64,000 bases of DNA from Arctopsyche grandis (GCF_051622035.1 NC_135356.1:26194839-26258838); one strand, 5' to 3'; shown: positions 1-11,542, counted from the stretch's first letter. Program-made: numbers and translations. The notes: generated from the sequence alone by a model not told the origin.

Positions 1-28
1 CGCCAAGACTTTCTCATCGGAAACATTT

Positions 29-1183
29 AACCAACGACGATTTTGGGCCAACTTTTAAAACCAGTAGCGTACAAAATATCGAAATAAAAATTAAATTAAA
101 AAATTGAAATTAAATATCAAAATTAAGCTAAAGAGCGAGATGGAGCTAAAATTAGATCATCGTTGATGTTTTGAATTACAACAATGTTTTGAATTACGAC
201 GATACGCATTACAACCAGAGAAATATTATAATTTCTCTGATTACCAGCGAAAAAAACCTTGTTGCTATTTCTTATTAAAAGTCGTCACGATATACTACTG
301 TGTTTCCGCCGTCGATGAAACATTTAACAAAAAAAATGTCGGTGATTTGTCAAAGGGTTTTTTTTTCTTTCGTCGAAATAAAATTAATAATCACACATTA
401 TCCGATTAATTTTACTTCTGAGATGGATTTAATTATTTGATTTATTTCGACGAGAGAAACAATTGAAGACATTATCCGATAAATTTTACCTCTGAAATGA
501 TTTAATTAATTGATTTATTTCAACGAGAGAAACAATTGAAGACTAAAAAAAATTCGATTGATCTACCGACAACGCACCGGATTGCGACCATCGCTCGGTC
601 ACCCATACTAATACATGAGATATTCTCAGTAACTGCGCATTACGGGGAAGTAAAAATAATAATTCTTTGATTTTTTTTCGATCTTAGTGCGTATCTTCGT
701 AAGTCAAAACATCTTCGACAAACAAAAGTCGAGGATTACCTGTGTGTGATTGTTGATGATCTAATTTTAGGTCAATCTCGAAACTTTATTTAAATTGGAC
801 ATGTTCTGTTTTAACTTTCAATATTTTATTTTAATTTTAATATATTTGTGGCGGCTCGCTTATACGACATGGTCGAGTTTGGTTGCCTTCCTGCGAGTGG
901 GGACCAACCCGGCTGGGTTCGGAGAGCCGCTACTCACTCTGTCTTCAGCTGTCATATAATAAACACGTGCATTAACATGCCAGTCGTCTCATTCGTTCAT
1001 CCTCCATATATTGATTATAATTTTATTTTGATATTTGAATTTAATTTTAATGTAATAATAATAGTTTTAATTTTGATATTTAATATCAATTTTTAAATTT
1101 AATTTTTATTTCGATATTTTGTACGCTACTGGTTTTATCCTTCTGCTTAAAACTTTGGCCCAAAATCGTCGTTGGTTTGGTCC
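29..1183. mobile_element. Long-TIR (Mutator-like) non-autonomous element, copy 1
   Basis: The two ends are inverted copies of about 95 bp: the left end begins CCAACGACGATTTTGGGCC near 31 and its reverse complement ends near 1173, both running into the shared stretch that reads AGTAGCGTACAAAATATCG. The interior is AT-rich and holds no transposase-like reading frame. A second copy lies at 3199-4112 in the opposite orientation. Long terminal inverted repeats, together with the probable 9-bp target duplication seen at copy 2, fit Mutator-like elements; this class assignment is inference. The left boundary is close to the window edge and I could not confirm a target duplication here. Confidence 0.6.
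395..541. repeat. Tandem direct repeat inside the long-TIR element
   Basis: Two adjacent copies of about 74 bp (395-468 and 469-541), each starting ACATTATCCGAT and ending AACAATTGAAG, with a few substitutions. The second long-TIR copy (around 3655-3730, opposite strand) has only one unit, so the duplication is private to copy 1. Confidence 0.75.
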
Positions 1184-1514
1184 GCACGCAGCATCAGAGA
1201 GACACAACAACTCGTTACCGCGTCTCGAACACATCCAACTCACGAACACGCGTTGGATGCGTTCGTGAACGTTCGGGAACCCTTTCTCGTGGGACAAAAA
1301 ACGGGAAACACAATAACGCACGAAATCAACGCGCGAAACGCACACACTCATATTTCGACTCACACACACGCATCACACATCGGTGCTCGCGGCCGCACAC
1401 GATGCGAGTGAAGAGCCCGCGTAACTTTACGTTTAAAATGATCATAAAACGAAAAATGACGCCTTTTGAACTAAGCATCTTTTTAAATTCAAATTATAAA
1501 AATAAAAATATTGT
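1184..1514. other. No gene seen; CA-rich stretch and block-shared sequence
   Basis: 1184-1425 has overlapping short open frames but no recognisable protein. From about 1430 the sequence matches 21525-21607 and 42912-42998, which are the flanks of the same LTR-like fragment in Kelch blocks A and B. This links the left end of the window to those duplicated blocks. Confidence 0.5.
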
Positions 1515-1875
1515 TATGGGGACTGGCTAGAGTTGTGATGTATCTCATAACTAGAGGTAGGATAGTCACAGTGCTATCCATTGTTCGGCAAACCTTTAAC
1601 AATGCATTTACAACCTTTGAACAATACACGGCCCCCTCAGGCTCCGGTGACTACTCATAACAAGCCACCACGTTGTTTTGAGACAGATTCATCTGGGGGG
1701 ATCTGACGTGTCCAGTAGTGGAAATACGGTTGTATGTTTGAATAAATTGTAGGCGAGGGTATGGATGTTGACCGTATCTCGGCCGAACGAAACACGGCTG
1801 TGGTTTGTTGAAATAAATTGTTTTATTATAGTTTTGGGTATACAAGTGTATAAATGGTTATGTTGATGAAGCTGT
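1515..1875 (-). mobile_element. LTR-like remnant related to the young LTR element at 48.6-51.4 kb
   Basis: The start (TTATGGGGACTGGCTAG) and the stretch GACAGATTCATCTG resemble the + strand start of the LTRs at 48618 and 50639 (TTATGGGGATCTAG, then GACAGGTTCGTCTG). The same remnant occurs at 21608 and 42999. No internal coding sequence is present. I read it as a degraded LTR of the same family in minus orientation. It abuts the 3' end of an R1-like LINE. Confidence 0.45.
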
Positions 1876-2247
1876 TATGTTATGGAAGTTTCTCGAAGTG
1901 ACTGGAATCGACTAAGCCAATTTAAGAGGTCAAGGAATTTGAGCCTTAAAGCCCTCAACATGAGGCCCCCCATCGAACAGTCTAAGAGACCCTTTCGTCG
2001 GAGAACGAGACGGTTGTTCATGAATATCGCACAAGAACAACCGCACATCACTGTTCTAATAAAAAAATCACACTGTACATAACCAAGTACAAAATAAACA
2101 ACAACGCATGAACACATAAAGCGCGCATGCGTAAAGAAAAAATACCTGAAATGTGCCGTGCGAAAGCACGCACACCTCAAGTAAAAATACATGTATGTAT
2201 GTATGTTTATGCGGGCTTAAGCAAGCACACACACACACACACGCACG

Positions 2248-2290
<43 letters not shown>

Positions 2291-2495
2291 GCACACACAC
2301 ACATACACGCAATCACACACACACACAAACCACAAATACATACACACACCTAAACAGCAAACGCACACTCTCACACACACACATTCACTGAATAAAAAAA
2401 ATAAAAATGAACTCACAAATGCTTTTGCAATCAAGTGGAGTAGTAGCATCCACGGGAACACAGCTTCCCAAAGCATTTCGCGAACTTTTCGAAAG
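1876..2495 (-). mobile_element. R1-like LINE copy 1, 3' untranslated part
   Basis: This stretch matches 21784-22315 and 43985-44595, the 3' regions of the other two R1-like copies. It includes the CA microsatellite and the shared stretch GAACGAGACGGTTGTTC. The coding remainder of the same copy resumes at 5162, after a hAT insertion, so the element runs 1876-2503 and 5162-6240 on the minus strand. Confidence 0.7.
2226..2392. repeat. (CA)n-rich microsatellite
   Basis: Interrupted CA/CG dinucleotide tract inside the LINE 3' region. The other R1-like copies carry CA tracts at the matching place (22090-22210, 44340-44480), so the microsatellite belongs to the LINE. Reading frames rich in Thr-His or Cys-Val across it are artefacts. 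Confidence 0.85.
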
Positions 2496-3016
2496 CTCTA
2501 AACCAGTGGTTCTTAACGGGGGCGCCAGCGCCCCCTTGTGGGCGTTTTAAAGGTCTGAGGGGGCGTTTTTAAATTTTTAACATTTGGGGGGCGCTGCAGG
2601 AGTTCAAGTGGGCGTTGTGACGTGCAAAGCGATTTTATGGGCGCTCACAGACTGTGCGTTTGCCTTGCGTTTTGAGGAAACGCAATTGAGTACAGCCGTT
2701 TGCAGTTACCCCTCGTTTTTATATATACGTATATACATATATGTATATCGCTTTCATTTTTGTACCCAAATGGGTTTCCTCAAAACGCAAAGTGTCAATA
2801 GGCCTTATTGCATCATGCACTCCTCTGTCAATTCGTTGGAGATGGTCGCGTTCATTTATAAGCGTTACTGTGTGTGGTGTAGTCTGAGTTCTTGAAAATT
2901 TTTTCTTCGCAAATTGGCCTTTATTTAAAGATGACAACCAATCAGAAAAAAAATGTCGACAATATTCTATTGACTATTTAAAATTCGGTTTTGTTCCATC
3001 TCCTACAAATCAACAA

Positions 3017-3198
3017 TTGCCAATGTGTTTAATCTGTCAACACGTATTTTCTATTGAGGCAATGAAGCCATCGCGGTTAAATGAACATTTTTTAAAGAAA
3101 CATCCCGACAAGAATAATAAAGACATATTGTACTTTCAAGAACTTAAGAAAACATTTGAAAGCCGTAATACTCTCAGTAATGTTTTTAATGGTGCGTA
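3017..3198 (+). pseudogene. hAT transposase, BED zinc finger fragment (ZBED5/FAM200-like)
   Basis: The frame reads MPMCLICQHVF, then SRLNEHFLKKHPD, which is the Cys-x2-Cys ... His-x4-His arrangement of a BED finger, the DNA-binding N-terminus of hAT transposases. Frame breaks precede it, and about 60 codons downstream it runs into the long-TIR insertion. The C-terminal part of the same transposase continues from about 4121. A live enzyme would cut and paste the element. Confidence 0.75.
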
Positions 3199-4112
3199 CG
3201 CACCAAGCCAACGAACAGCCCACAGGCCAACTTTTAAAACCAGTAGCGTACAAAATATCGAAATAAAAATTAAATTTAAAAATTGAAATTAAATATCTAT
3301 TATTATTATATTAAAATTAAATTCAAGTATCAAAATAAAATTATAATCATTATATTAAAATTAAAATTAAATATTGAAAGTTAAAACAGAACATGCACAA
3401 TTTAAATAAATTTTCGAGATTGACCTAAAATTAGATCATCAACAATCACATACAGGTAATCCTCGACTTTTGTTTGTCGAAGATGTTTTGACTTACGAAG
3501 ATACGCACTAAGATCGAAAAAAAATCAAAGAATTATTATTTTTACTTCCCCGTAATGCGCAGTTACTGAGAATATATCATGTATTAGTATGGGTGATCCA
3601 ACGATTTTTGCTAACCCGGGGTGTTGTCGGTCACATCAAACGGATTTTTTTATTCTTCAATTGTTTCTCTCGTCGAAATAAATCAAGTAATTAAATCATT
3701 TCAGAGGTAAAATTTATCGGATAATGTGTGATTATTAATTTTATTTCGACGAAAGAAAAAAAACCCTTTGACAAATCACCGACATCCGACACCGCGTTTT
3801 TTATGAATTGTTTTTTTTTTTATCGATCATCCCCGTGGAAATACAGTAACATCTCGTGACGACTTTAACAATATTTTTTTTCGCTCGTAATCAGAGAAAT
3901 TATAATATTTCTCTGGTTTTAAATGCGGTGTCGTCGTAATTCAAAACATTGTTGTAATTCAAAACATCAACGATGATCTAATTTTAGCTCAATCTCGCTC
4001 TTTAGCTTGATTTTGATATTTAATTTCCATTTTAAAATTTAATTTTTATTTCGATATTTTGTACGCTACTGCTGGTTAAAAAGTTGGCCCAAAATCGTCG
4101 TTGGTTTAGTCC
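3199..4112. mobile_element. Long-TIR (Mutator-like) non-autonomous element, copy 2
   Basis: Reverse-oriented relative of 29-1183. The left end has GGCCAACTTTTAAAACC, and the right end has GTTGGCCCAAAATCGTCG. Probable 9-bp flanking duplications are GTACGCACC (about 3194-3202) and GTAAGCACC (about 4113-4121), differing at one base; 9 bp is the Mutator-like size. It has no coding capacity. It interrupts the hAT transposase, so it inserted after that hAT, giving three nesting levels with the LINE. Confidence 0.6.
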
Positions 4113-4120
4113 GTAAGCAC

Positions 4121-4858
4121 CATAAGAAGATTTCAAGTCGGAACGAAAAAGGACTAATGGTATCTTATGAAATAGCACAAATTATGGCAAAATGTGGTGC
4201 ACCACATACATATGGAGAAAAATTAATACTACCAGCTATACGTGTATTCATTAATAATATGATCGGACAAAACCAGCAAGAGATTCTTTCTTCAGTCCCA
4301 TTGAGCAATGACACGGTTTCAAAAAGAATTGATGAGATGGCAAATGATATCACGGTTTCAAAAAGAATTGATGAGATGGCAAATGATATCGAAATTCAAT
4401 TATGTGATGAACTGCAGTCTAACGAATTTTCATTACAATTGGATGAGATAATGGACTGCGTGATAATGAATCTCTACTACTTGCTTATGTACGATTTGTG
4501 AAGAATGAAGAAATTATCGAAGAAATGTTATTTTCAAAATTACTTAATACTGACACGAAAGGTTCACTCAAAATGACTGTGAAGCTAAAATAGTATTCAA
4601 TCAATGTGATTATGATGTTTTTTGGGTCCGTTTTCGCCATCGATACCCTCTTCTGTGGAAAGAGGTAAAATTACCCATCGTAGTATTTCCTTCATCATAT
4701 TTAGTAGAAAAGGGTTTTAGCGCAGTAACGCATATATTAAAAAAATCCCGAAATCGATTACAGATAAGCCAAAGAGGAGATTTGAGACTGTATTTAACTA
4801 AACTTGAACCTAATTTTACGAAAATAGCGCAGTCACATGAGGCTCAAGGATCTCATTA
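4121..4858 (+). pseudogene. hAT transposase, central and C-terminal fragment
   Basis: Positions 4157-4501 encode a transposase-like stretch (EIAQIMAKCGAPHTYGEKLI). After frame breaks, 4650-4858 encodes the hAT C-terminal dimerisation segment with FPSSYLVEKGFSAVTH and RGDLRLYLTKLEPN before a stop. The matching C-terminus in the hAT element at 9598-11534 is on the minus strand. An internal 39-bp tandem duplication adds 13 codons. Confidence 0.75.
4313..4390 (+). repeat. 39-bp perfect tandem duplication in transposase remnant
   Basis: Units 4313-4351 and 4352-4390 are identical and begin ACGGTTTCAAAAAG. The duplication is in frame and repeats residues VSKRIDEMANDI. Confidence 0.9.
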
Positions 4859-5161
4859 ATTTTTTTGTTATTTTTTAATAAAAAATTCACATTTCCATTG
4901 AATTATTTACTTTTAAATTGAAATAACATTATAATGTATGTAATGATAATATGACATAAATGGCAATTAATACATAATATTTATAAAAATAATCATGTTT
5001 TTTATTTGTTTTTCTTATAATTTTTTATTTGTAAAGAAAATCATTGCATGAAATACATACATAGAAAATAGAGTAATTTTTTGTGGGGGGGGGGGGGGGG
5101 GCGCTGGATAATTTTACTGTGGTAAAGGGGGCGATTCTTTCAATATGGTTAAGAAACACTG

Positions 5162-6240
5162 CTCTAAACGATGCTATATTCATTATAAGATCCACATGAT
5201 GCAGGGGGACAATGAGAGAACCCCTGACGCTGTCCAGCTCAGCTTCCATCCCAGGACAGAACCACAAAATGTGATCTGCGTCCTGCTCCGGAAAAGAACA
5301 CGGACAAAATGATTCAGATACTAACCCCATAGATGCAATCTTTCCGTTAAAGTGGCCATGACCAGTCAAAAATTGACTGGTCCAAAAATTGGGCGACAGC
5401 CAATCACGCTCAAGGCGCGAAATGACCCTCGGAAATAACAAATAAGTGTGTTTACCTTTGGAAAAACAATCCCATCTAAGTTTCCAAGCCGAAATAGCAC
5501 AATTTAAAATAACAGACTTCAAACCACGCCAAAATCGAGGATCATCGCACTGTGACTGATTAGGTGCACGGAAAAGAACGCCCGAGACGGAAGCATCTAT
5601 CCCTCCACGAAGCTTTTCCGGAACAGCTCTAATTTGGACGATCAAGTCAAGTGGAAATGTACCCGCGAGAATCTGTAGTGATTCTGTAGACGCAGTGCGA
5701 TAGGCCTGTGTAAGGGCGATCAGAGGAAAACGCTGACCACTATTTACTGTACGACGGACCGTCTTTAATTCGACACGATGGCACTTACAAATCAGGGTAA
5801 CTATTTTCAACAGAATAACCATCAAAGAAATTACAAAGACGGGATTTAAAATTTATCCAAGATAAATTGGTGCCATGACGAAATGTAAGGGTAAATTAGA
5901 CATAGAATCAATAGGACAGGACAATCACGGCTTAAATTGAAAGTTATGGTCAATCAGAGTCTCTCCCGAATGAACCCTCCAATATTTTATTTCACCTATA
6001 CCTACACCTAAAGACAAAGTGACATCAATATATGAAGAGCCAGCAGGACGTTCAAACGTCGGGATATCATCTCTGTTGTTGTGGATATATAGATCGTTTT
6101 GACAAATAAAGTCTACAAAGGCGGTACCCCAAACGCATCTTATGATACCAAAGTGGGGAGTAAGAATTAAAAACGCCACCAATGATGATCTTTTTAGAAG
6201 TAGGGCGCAGATGACACAGAATATTATCTAATGTCTGAAT
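5162..6240 (-). pseudogene. R1-like LINE ORF2 remnant (copy 1)
   Basis: 5162-5825 encodes the ORF2 C-terminus: after the RT, TGHGHFNGKIASMGLVSE and then a Cys-x-Cys ... His ... Cys cluster (FCPCSFPEQDADHILWFCP), as in R1-clade LINEs. 5925-6182 encodes part of the endonuclease (DIPTFERPAGSSYIDVTLSL). Compared with copy B, about 1.65 kb of reverse transcriptase is missing at about 5778. The copy is therefore an internally deleted relic; a live one would nick DNA and reverse-transcribe its RNA in the nucleus. Confidence 0.75.
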
Positions 6241-6325
6241 TTTTTTTTATTTTTTTTTATTTAATTTACACCAAGAAGGCCTAACAGGTAAACCCAATGC
6301 GCCTTCCTGGCCAAAGACAATTATA
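6241..6325 (-). repeat. Retroposon 3' tail: hairpin plus A-rich tail
   Basis: On the minus strand this reads GGCCAGGAAGGCGC, about 18 bases, then AGGCCTTCTTGG and a TAAA/A-rich run. The arms pair almost perfectly. The same tail recurs upstream of each Kelch gene (14942-15008, 36372-36430, 56130-56195). A 3' hairpin followed by TAAA repeats is typical of LINE/SINE ends. It directly abuts the truncated R1-like copy. Confidence 0.6.
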
Positions 6326-7163
6326 TAAACATATATGTACACCATCCATATATACACAAATACTTGGATGTAATACTTGGAACACAAAACACCGGAAATG
6401 GAACTGTTCAAACTAAATGTCAAGAACATCTTCATGCATTATCATGGAATCGTAAAAATTACATGGAGACAAACTTTTTCAAACCGATTCATTCTGTAAG
6501 TTTCATTGTTGCATAAACGTGTTGCATTTCAATTTATGTTTTTTTTATCATTAAAGCATCTGAAGACAATGTATTAATTTGACTTATTCTAGAAGTTTTA
6601 TTGCAATATAAATAGTGGTAGTAATTATTAATTTAATGTATTTTTATGTAGATCATTATTTTTTGTCGAATTAAATATACTTGTTTGACAATGATTTATT
6701 TGTTATTATTGAGTCGTTAAGAACTACACAATCTCCTTTTTACTTTTTTATATAAGTATAAATTACTTTTCAATAGTTTGAAATATGGAATGTCCTAACA
6801 CAATATATATGTAGGTAAAATGATAATAATTAAATGAAAAATTTTCATATCCTTAGTCTTATATTATTTTGATTATATTTAGAGAATGATTTTCTTCAAC
6901 AATTATTATTTAGGAAATTCAAAGTTTTCTAAAAAAAAGAAACATGACTGAAGTTAATTTAAAACCCTTATTAAGGGATCGTAAGATACCGTACCATATA
7001 CATATATCACGAGTGTTTTTATATGGGAGCCCTTCGATTTTGATCCTAGAATAATTTTGAGCCAATTCAAAACTAGTCTAGGATCTCAGTTAGGGTACTT
7101 TGAGATGGTGTACCAAATTTGGTGCTTCAAGTCAAAAACTGCGGCTGTGCATAGCAGTCATGC
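6326..7163. other. AT-rich non-coding DNA with a dispersed repeat
   Basis: No gene is visible. 6575-6745 recurs at about 51880-51990 in the same orientation, and in part reverse-complemented at 21678-21783, so it is an interspersed repeat of unknown type. Confidence 0.5.
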
Positions 7164-7171
7164 ATATAAAC

Positions 7172-7755
7172 CAGGGCTACTCAAACTATGGTCGCGGCCC
7201 AGTACTGGTCCGTGCACAAAGAAGTAAATAAAAAATTAAAACAATAGCTTATAATAACGTTATTTGGAAAATAAAATAATTGATCTGACTACAAATGAAG
7301 AATTAAAAAAATGTTTTGAAACCACAACTTCACTTGCGTCATTTTATATCAAATTGAAAGCAGAATTCTTCCCAGATATATAAGAATATGCACTGAAACT
7401 CTTTTACCTTTACGAGACTTGTTTCTCAACCATTAGTTTAATAAAGACAAAATATCGTAATAGTATAAATATTCATGATCCATTACGTGTGGAATTAATT
7501 GTCTTCGATAAAACCACGACATTTTCATTTTTCATCTTTGTCTAAGTACATATATGATATATAGATATTGTACTTCTTTGAATTCAGCAAAATAATTTTT
7601 ACTACTTATATTTAATATTATTTTAATTTGTTTTATGAACAAATTTTCACTCATATTCATATATAAGTTTTTTATTTAAAAATATGATGCTGGTCCGTGA
7701 GAATTACTGAAAAATATATGCTGGTCCGCCAACTGAAAAAGTTTGAGTAGCACTG
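7172..7755 (+). mobile_element. Short hAT element with transposase C-terminal relic
   Basis: Ends CAGGGCTACTCAAACT and AAGTTTGAGTAGCACTG are inverted repeats. The flanks ATATAAAC (7164-7171) and ATATAAAT (7756-7763) form an 8-bp target duplication with one mismatch. Inside, on the + strand, lies a hAT dimerisation remnant (FSTISLIKTKYRN) preceded by stops. At 584 bp it is an internally deleted non-autonomous element. Confidence 0.8.
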
Positions 7756-7775
7756 ATATAAATCTATATACACAC

Positions 7776-8128
<353 letters not shown>

Positions 8129-8132
<4 letters not shown>

Positions 8133-8641
8133 GGGAAGATAATATTCCCATTAACTTACTAATATGTGGCGGCCCCCCCCTAATTAATATCTTAGCTAGG
8201 CTTTTCAGCAAATGCATCCAGAGTCAAGCTATACCGGAAGGATGGAATAACGCAACTATCATTTTAATACACAAAAAAGGCGACAAAAGTGATATCAAGA
8301 ACTACCGACCCATTAGTTTACTTTCAGCGGTCTACAAGCTCTTCACGAAGGTTATTACAGAAATGCTGAAGAATATCCTTGACGAGAACCAAACTATAGA
8401 ACAGGCAGGGTTTAGGACAAATTTCAGCACAATGGACCACCTCCATGTAGTTGGTGAACTAATCGAGCGCGCCAACGAATATCAACGGCCATTGTGCCTA
8501 GGTTTCGTCGATTATGAGAAAGCCTTCGATACAGTTAGCCATAATGCAGTACTTAACGCTCTACAAACACAGGGAGTGCCGGAACCCTATGTGGGACTGT
8601 TAGCTGCAATATATAAGAATGCCACAGCTTCGGTTAAATTT
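8129..8641 (+). pseudogene. RTE-clade LINE reverse transcriptase fragment
   Basis: The frame encodes RT motifs of the RTE/BovB type: [20 protein letters not shown], then [20 protein letters not shown], then [20 protein letters not shown]. The catalytic YADD block downstream is missing because a hAT element begins at 8650. The 5' side runs straight into the TA tract. Confidence 0.85.
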
Positions 8642-8649
8642 TTTTAGAT

Positions 8650-9589
8650 CAGTGGTTCTCAGGCGAAATTTTACCGTGGCCGCACATGTGATAATAGTGG
8701 TCCCATAAAAATGTCTGGTGGCCGCACCAAATTTAATCAAATAAATTAAAGTTACAAAAAAAGTGGATCAATTTATTCATAAAATAAAAGAAATTTTAAC
8801 ATTTTGGTATCTATTTATTTAATAATAATGCAAATGGAAATTGCTCAATACTCCTTTCTTCCAATGCAAGCCGCATTGCTGCTTCTAAGTTTGCGTCTGT
8901 CAGCTGGTTTCTAAATTTGTTTTTAATAAAGTGCATTACACTGAATGATCTTTCGCAATATACGGTAGTGGGAAAAATAGACAATATTAATGAAGCAATT
9001 ACTGCCAAATCTTTATATTGGTTTGTTTCATTGTCAACGTATATTTCCGAACAAATTTTTTTAACTGAAATATTATCAAAATGGTTATTAAGTACTTGAT
9101 CATGACTAATTTCTAATAATGCACATTTTACGTTAGCCCAGTTAATTAATCTCAATACTGAAAATGATTTTAATCTATTTTGTAGTACTATGAAATTTTC
9201 ATTTGTCATCATAATAAAAGGTAAGATACAAAAGAAACAGTTTTAAAAAAATTCAATTCTTCGAACCTTTTATCAAGTTCCAGATTCAGAGATTTTAGAC
9301 ACTCTATTATTTTAAGTTTTAATTTTAATTTTGAAGTTGTTTCTGTCAATCTTATCTATGAAATCTCACTAACGGAAGATAAAATTGTCATTTTCAACTT
9401 CTGTCACAAGGCTTTTCGCTATAATTTTAGTTTGTCAATGATGAGTATGGTTTCTATAATATTATTGTTAAGTTACTTTTTTGTGGTTTTTAAAATATAT
9501 TTAATTTTTTTTCAATATTAGTATTATTTACTATTAAGTCGCTGGTGGCCGCAGTAAAATCCACTAGTGGCCGCACTTGAGAACCACTG
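8650..9589 (-). mobile_element. hAT element 1 (940 bp)
   Basis: The left end is CAGTGGTTCTCAGGCG and the right end CTTGAGAACCACTG, with shared GTGGCCGCAC blocks just inside both. Flanks are TTTTAGAT (8642-8649) and CTCTAGAT (9590-9597), 6 of 8 matching. A transposase C-terminus lies on the minus strand. The right flank is shared with the next hAT element. Confidence 0.75.
8811..9212 (-). pseudogene. hAT transposase C-terminus
   Basis: 133 residues including the dimerisation motif TTVYCERSFSVMHFIKNKF followed by RNQLTDANLEAAMRLAL, characteristic of the hAT C-terminal (hATC) domain. The BED finger and most of the catalytic domain are absent, so it is an internally deleted relic. Confidence 0.8.
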
Positions 9590-9863
9590 CTCTAGATCAT
9601 AGGTTCCCAAACTTTTTTTCCCCGTGGACCCCTAGCCCAGTATTTTATCCTTCGTGGACCCCCTCCCCCAGGATGCCTAATAGTGAAATTTTCTAATTTT
9701 TTTAAATACAAATATGAACACACTGTGATAGGTTTTTTTACTTTATCTATGTACGTAGTAACAATAGATGAAGTTTTGTGATCATGCGAAAATTCGAACT
9801 CGAGATTTTGACTGATTCGAACTCAGAATCGATCACTGATCATATTTTCATGATCTAGAAAAA

Positions 9864-10920
9864 ATGTGTGTGTGTGTGTGTGTGTGTCTGTGTGTCTGTG
9901 TGTGTGTCTGTGTGTGTGTCTGCGTGGGTGTGTATTTTGGGGATATTTTTAACACCGTTAGTCCTATCGAACTGAAACTTAGTATCGGTTACTGAAATTT
10001 TTATCGACACGACGTAAATTTTTTTCAAACTTTTAAGTTGACCGGAAATGGTACCTCGCCTTATAGGTGTCCTCTTTTTTTAAGTTTTTGAATTCAATTA
10101 TCTCCCAAACCACTAATTGAATCGGACTGAATTTTTTTTAAATATAATACAAATAATAATTTTTATAACCTCATATTTTTTAAATATTTCTATCTGAACC
10201 GGAAGCAGGACTTTTACTCTAGAGAATTGAAGTTTTTTATGTTTTTTTCAGAAACCTTTTGGTTTATTGAACTGAAATTTCATATCTAGAAGTTAAAGTT
10301 TAATACCAAGTTAATTAAAAAATTTAGTTAGCATCCGTCAACCGGAAGTAGCAGTTTACTCTTGTTCGATTTTTCTTCCACTATTTTTTTCGACCCCTTA
10401 AACATGTGTGTTCGTCACAAAAAAATTCAAGTATAATTCTTGTAGCAATTTGATGAAAATGAAAAAAAAAATTAAATTTTATAAACCGGAAGTGGGATTT
10501 TTTTCCTCGTAGAAAGGTCAAAAATGTTGTGCCCACTACTCTGTCCGCACCCCTGAACGTATTAAGCTGAAAATTTATATTTCTATCCTTTATGTACTAA
10601 CTTAGAGCTGGTAGGGTTTTGGTCAGAATTTGTAAACCGGAAGTAGTATTTTTTTTTATAACAATATTTCATTATTTTATTTTGACCTTTAAAATTATTT
10701 TTATTTTCTTGATATTTAATGAGTATAATACTGATAGTGATTTTTAGTAATAAAAAAAATTTGAACAAAATCTGACAACCGGAAGTAGATCTTTTGTTTT
10801 GTGCAAGTTTCCATACATTTGCGCTCAATTTGTATCGCTATCATAGTCATCAGTTCAATATCGAATTTTGTTTTGTAACCTTCTTATATTCATCAAATAC
10901 ATAGATAAAGTCATGGGTTG
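9864..10920. repeat. Diverged repeat with recurrent ACCGGAAGT motif
   Basis: After a TG microsatellite (9864-9935) the motif ACCGGAA(G/A) recurs about seven times roughly every 110-160 bp (near 10031, 10199, 10340, 10494, 10636, 10781), each followed by T-rich sequence. A related stretch lies at 51990-52850. No protein is encoded. It looks like a diverged tandem repeat carried inside hAT element 2. Confidence 0.6.
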
Positions 10921-11061
10921 GTCACACCCGAATTTTTTGTATAGTAGACAATTGTAAAAAAAAATATGTATATTTTTTACTCTTATCTTTATTGAATTTT
11001 TTTTAATGAAAATGAACAAATCAAAACACAATAAAATTCTTACATAAAATAATAAATTCTG

Positions 11062-11367
11062 TTAATGAGAGGGATGAACCTGATGCTCCGATATCAATTG
11101 GTCAATATTTGGCTTCAAATTCGTAAGGTACAGTCGTAAATCTCCACGTTCAGTGATTTGCAACCGATTTCTTTTTTTCGTAAGATAATTGGTAACAGCA
11201 CCAAAACCTCTTTCCACGAGGTATGAAGAAGGAAATGCTATCAAAAACTTTCTTGAGAAAGCCCACAATACAGGATAAAAAACAGGGATATCTTTCTGCA
11301 GCCAGAACTGCTGGTAATCCTTTCTAAACTGTACCTCACGTTCTTCGTTTGTACTTAATCCAATCAA
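11062..11367 (-). pseudogene. hAT transposase C-terminus (element 2)
   Basis: 101 residues containing FPSSYLVERGFGAVTNYLTK and then RGDLRLYLTNLKPN, the hATC dimerisation segment of FAM200/ZBED5-type transposases, ending in a stop. The rest of the transposase is missing. Confidence 0.8.
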
Positions 11368-11542
11368 TTCTTCTTGTACTGTGTATTTAAACCCGCATTA
11401 TTTTGATTAATTTTGATTCCATTGATTCCGGTCCGTGGACCCCCATTTACATCTCGTGGAACCCCATTTTTTTTTCTTCCTGTCAGTCCTCACCGACCCC
11501 CGGAGGTCCCTACGGACCATTTTGGGAACCTCTGCTCTAGAT

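Larger units (their letters stand above)
2504..5161 (+). mobile_element. hAT transposon with 8-bp target duplication
   Basis: The left end is CAGTGGTTCTTAAC and the right end GTTAAGAAACACTG, imperfect inverted repeats typical of hAT elements. They are flanked by a perfect 8-bp duplication CTCTAAAC (2496-2503 and 5162-5169). The element sits inside the R1-like LINE, whose sequence is continuous across it. Inside are two parts of a BED-type hAT transposase on the + strand, separated by the second long-TIR element. The ends also carry long G runs. The element is clearly dead. Confidence 0.88.
9598..11534 (-). mobile_element. hAT element 2 (1937 bp)
   Basis: Ends CATAGGTTCCCAAAC and TTTGGGAACCTCTG are near-inverted repeats, both followed inwards by a GTGGACCCC block. 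Perfect 8-bp duplications CTCTAGAT flank it (9590-9597 and 11535-11542). The minus strand carries a transposase C-terminus. The middle is filled with diverged repeats carrying ACCGGAAGT. A fragment of the same element starts block B at about 32917. Confidence 0.82.

Noticed and set aside
848-1530. Possible small proteins at 848-1096 and 1177-1530
   Set aside because: No domain, atypical composition, and the first lies inside a non-autonomous long-TIR element.
2068-2501. Thr-His and Cys-Val rich open frames
   Set aside because: Translation of the CA microsatellite in the LINE 3' region; repeated at 21799-22285 and 44037-44597.
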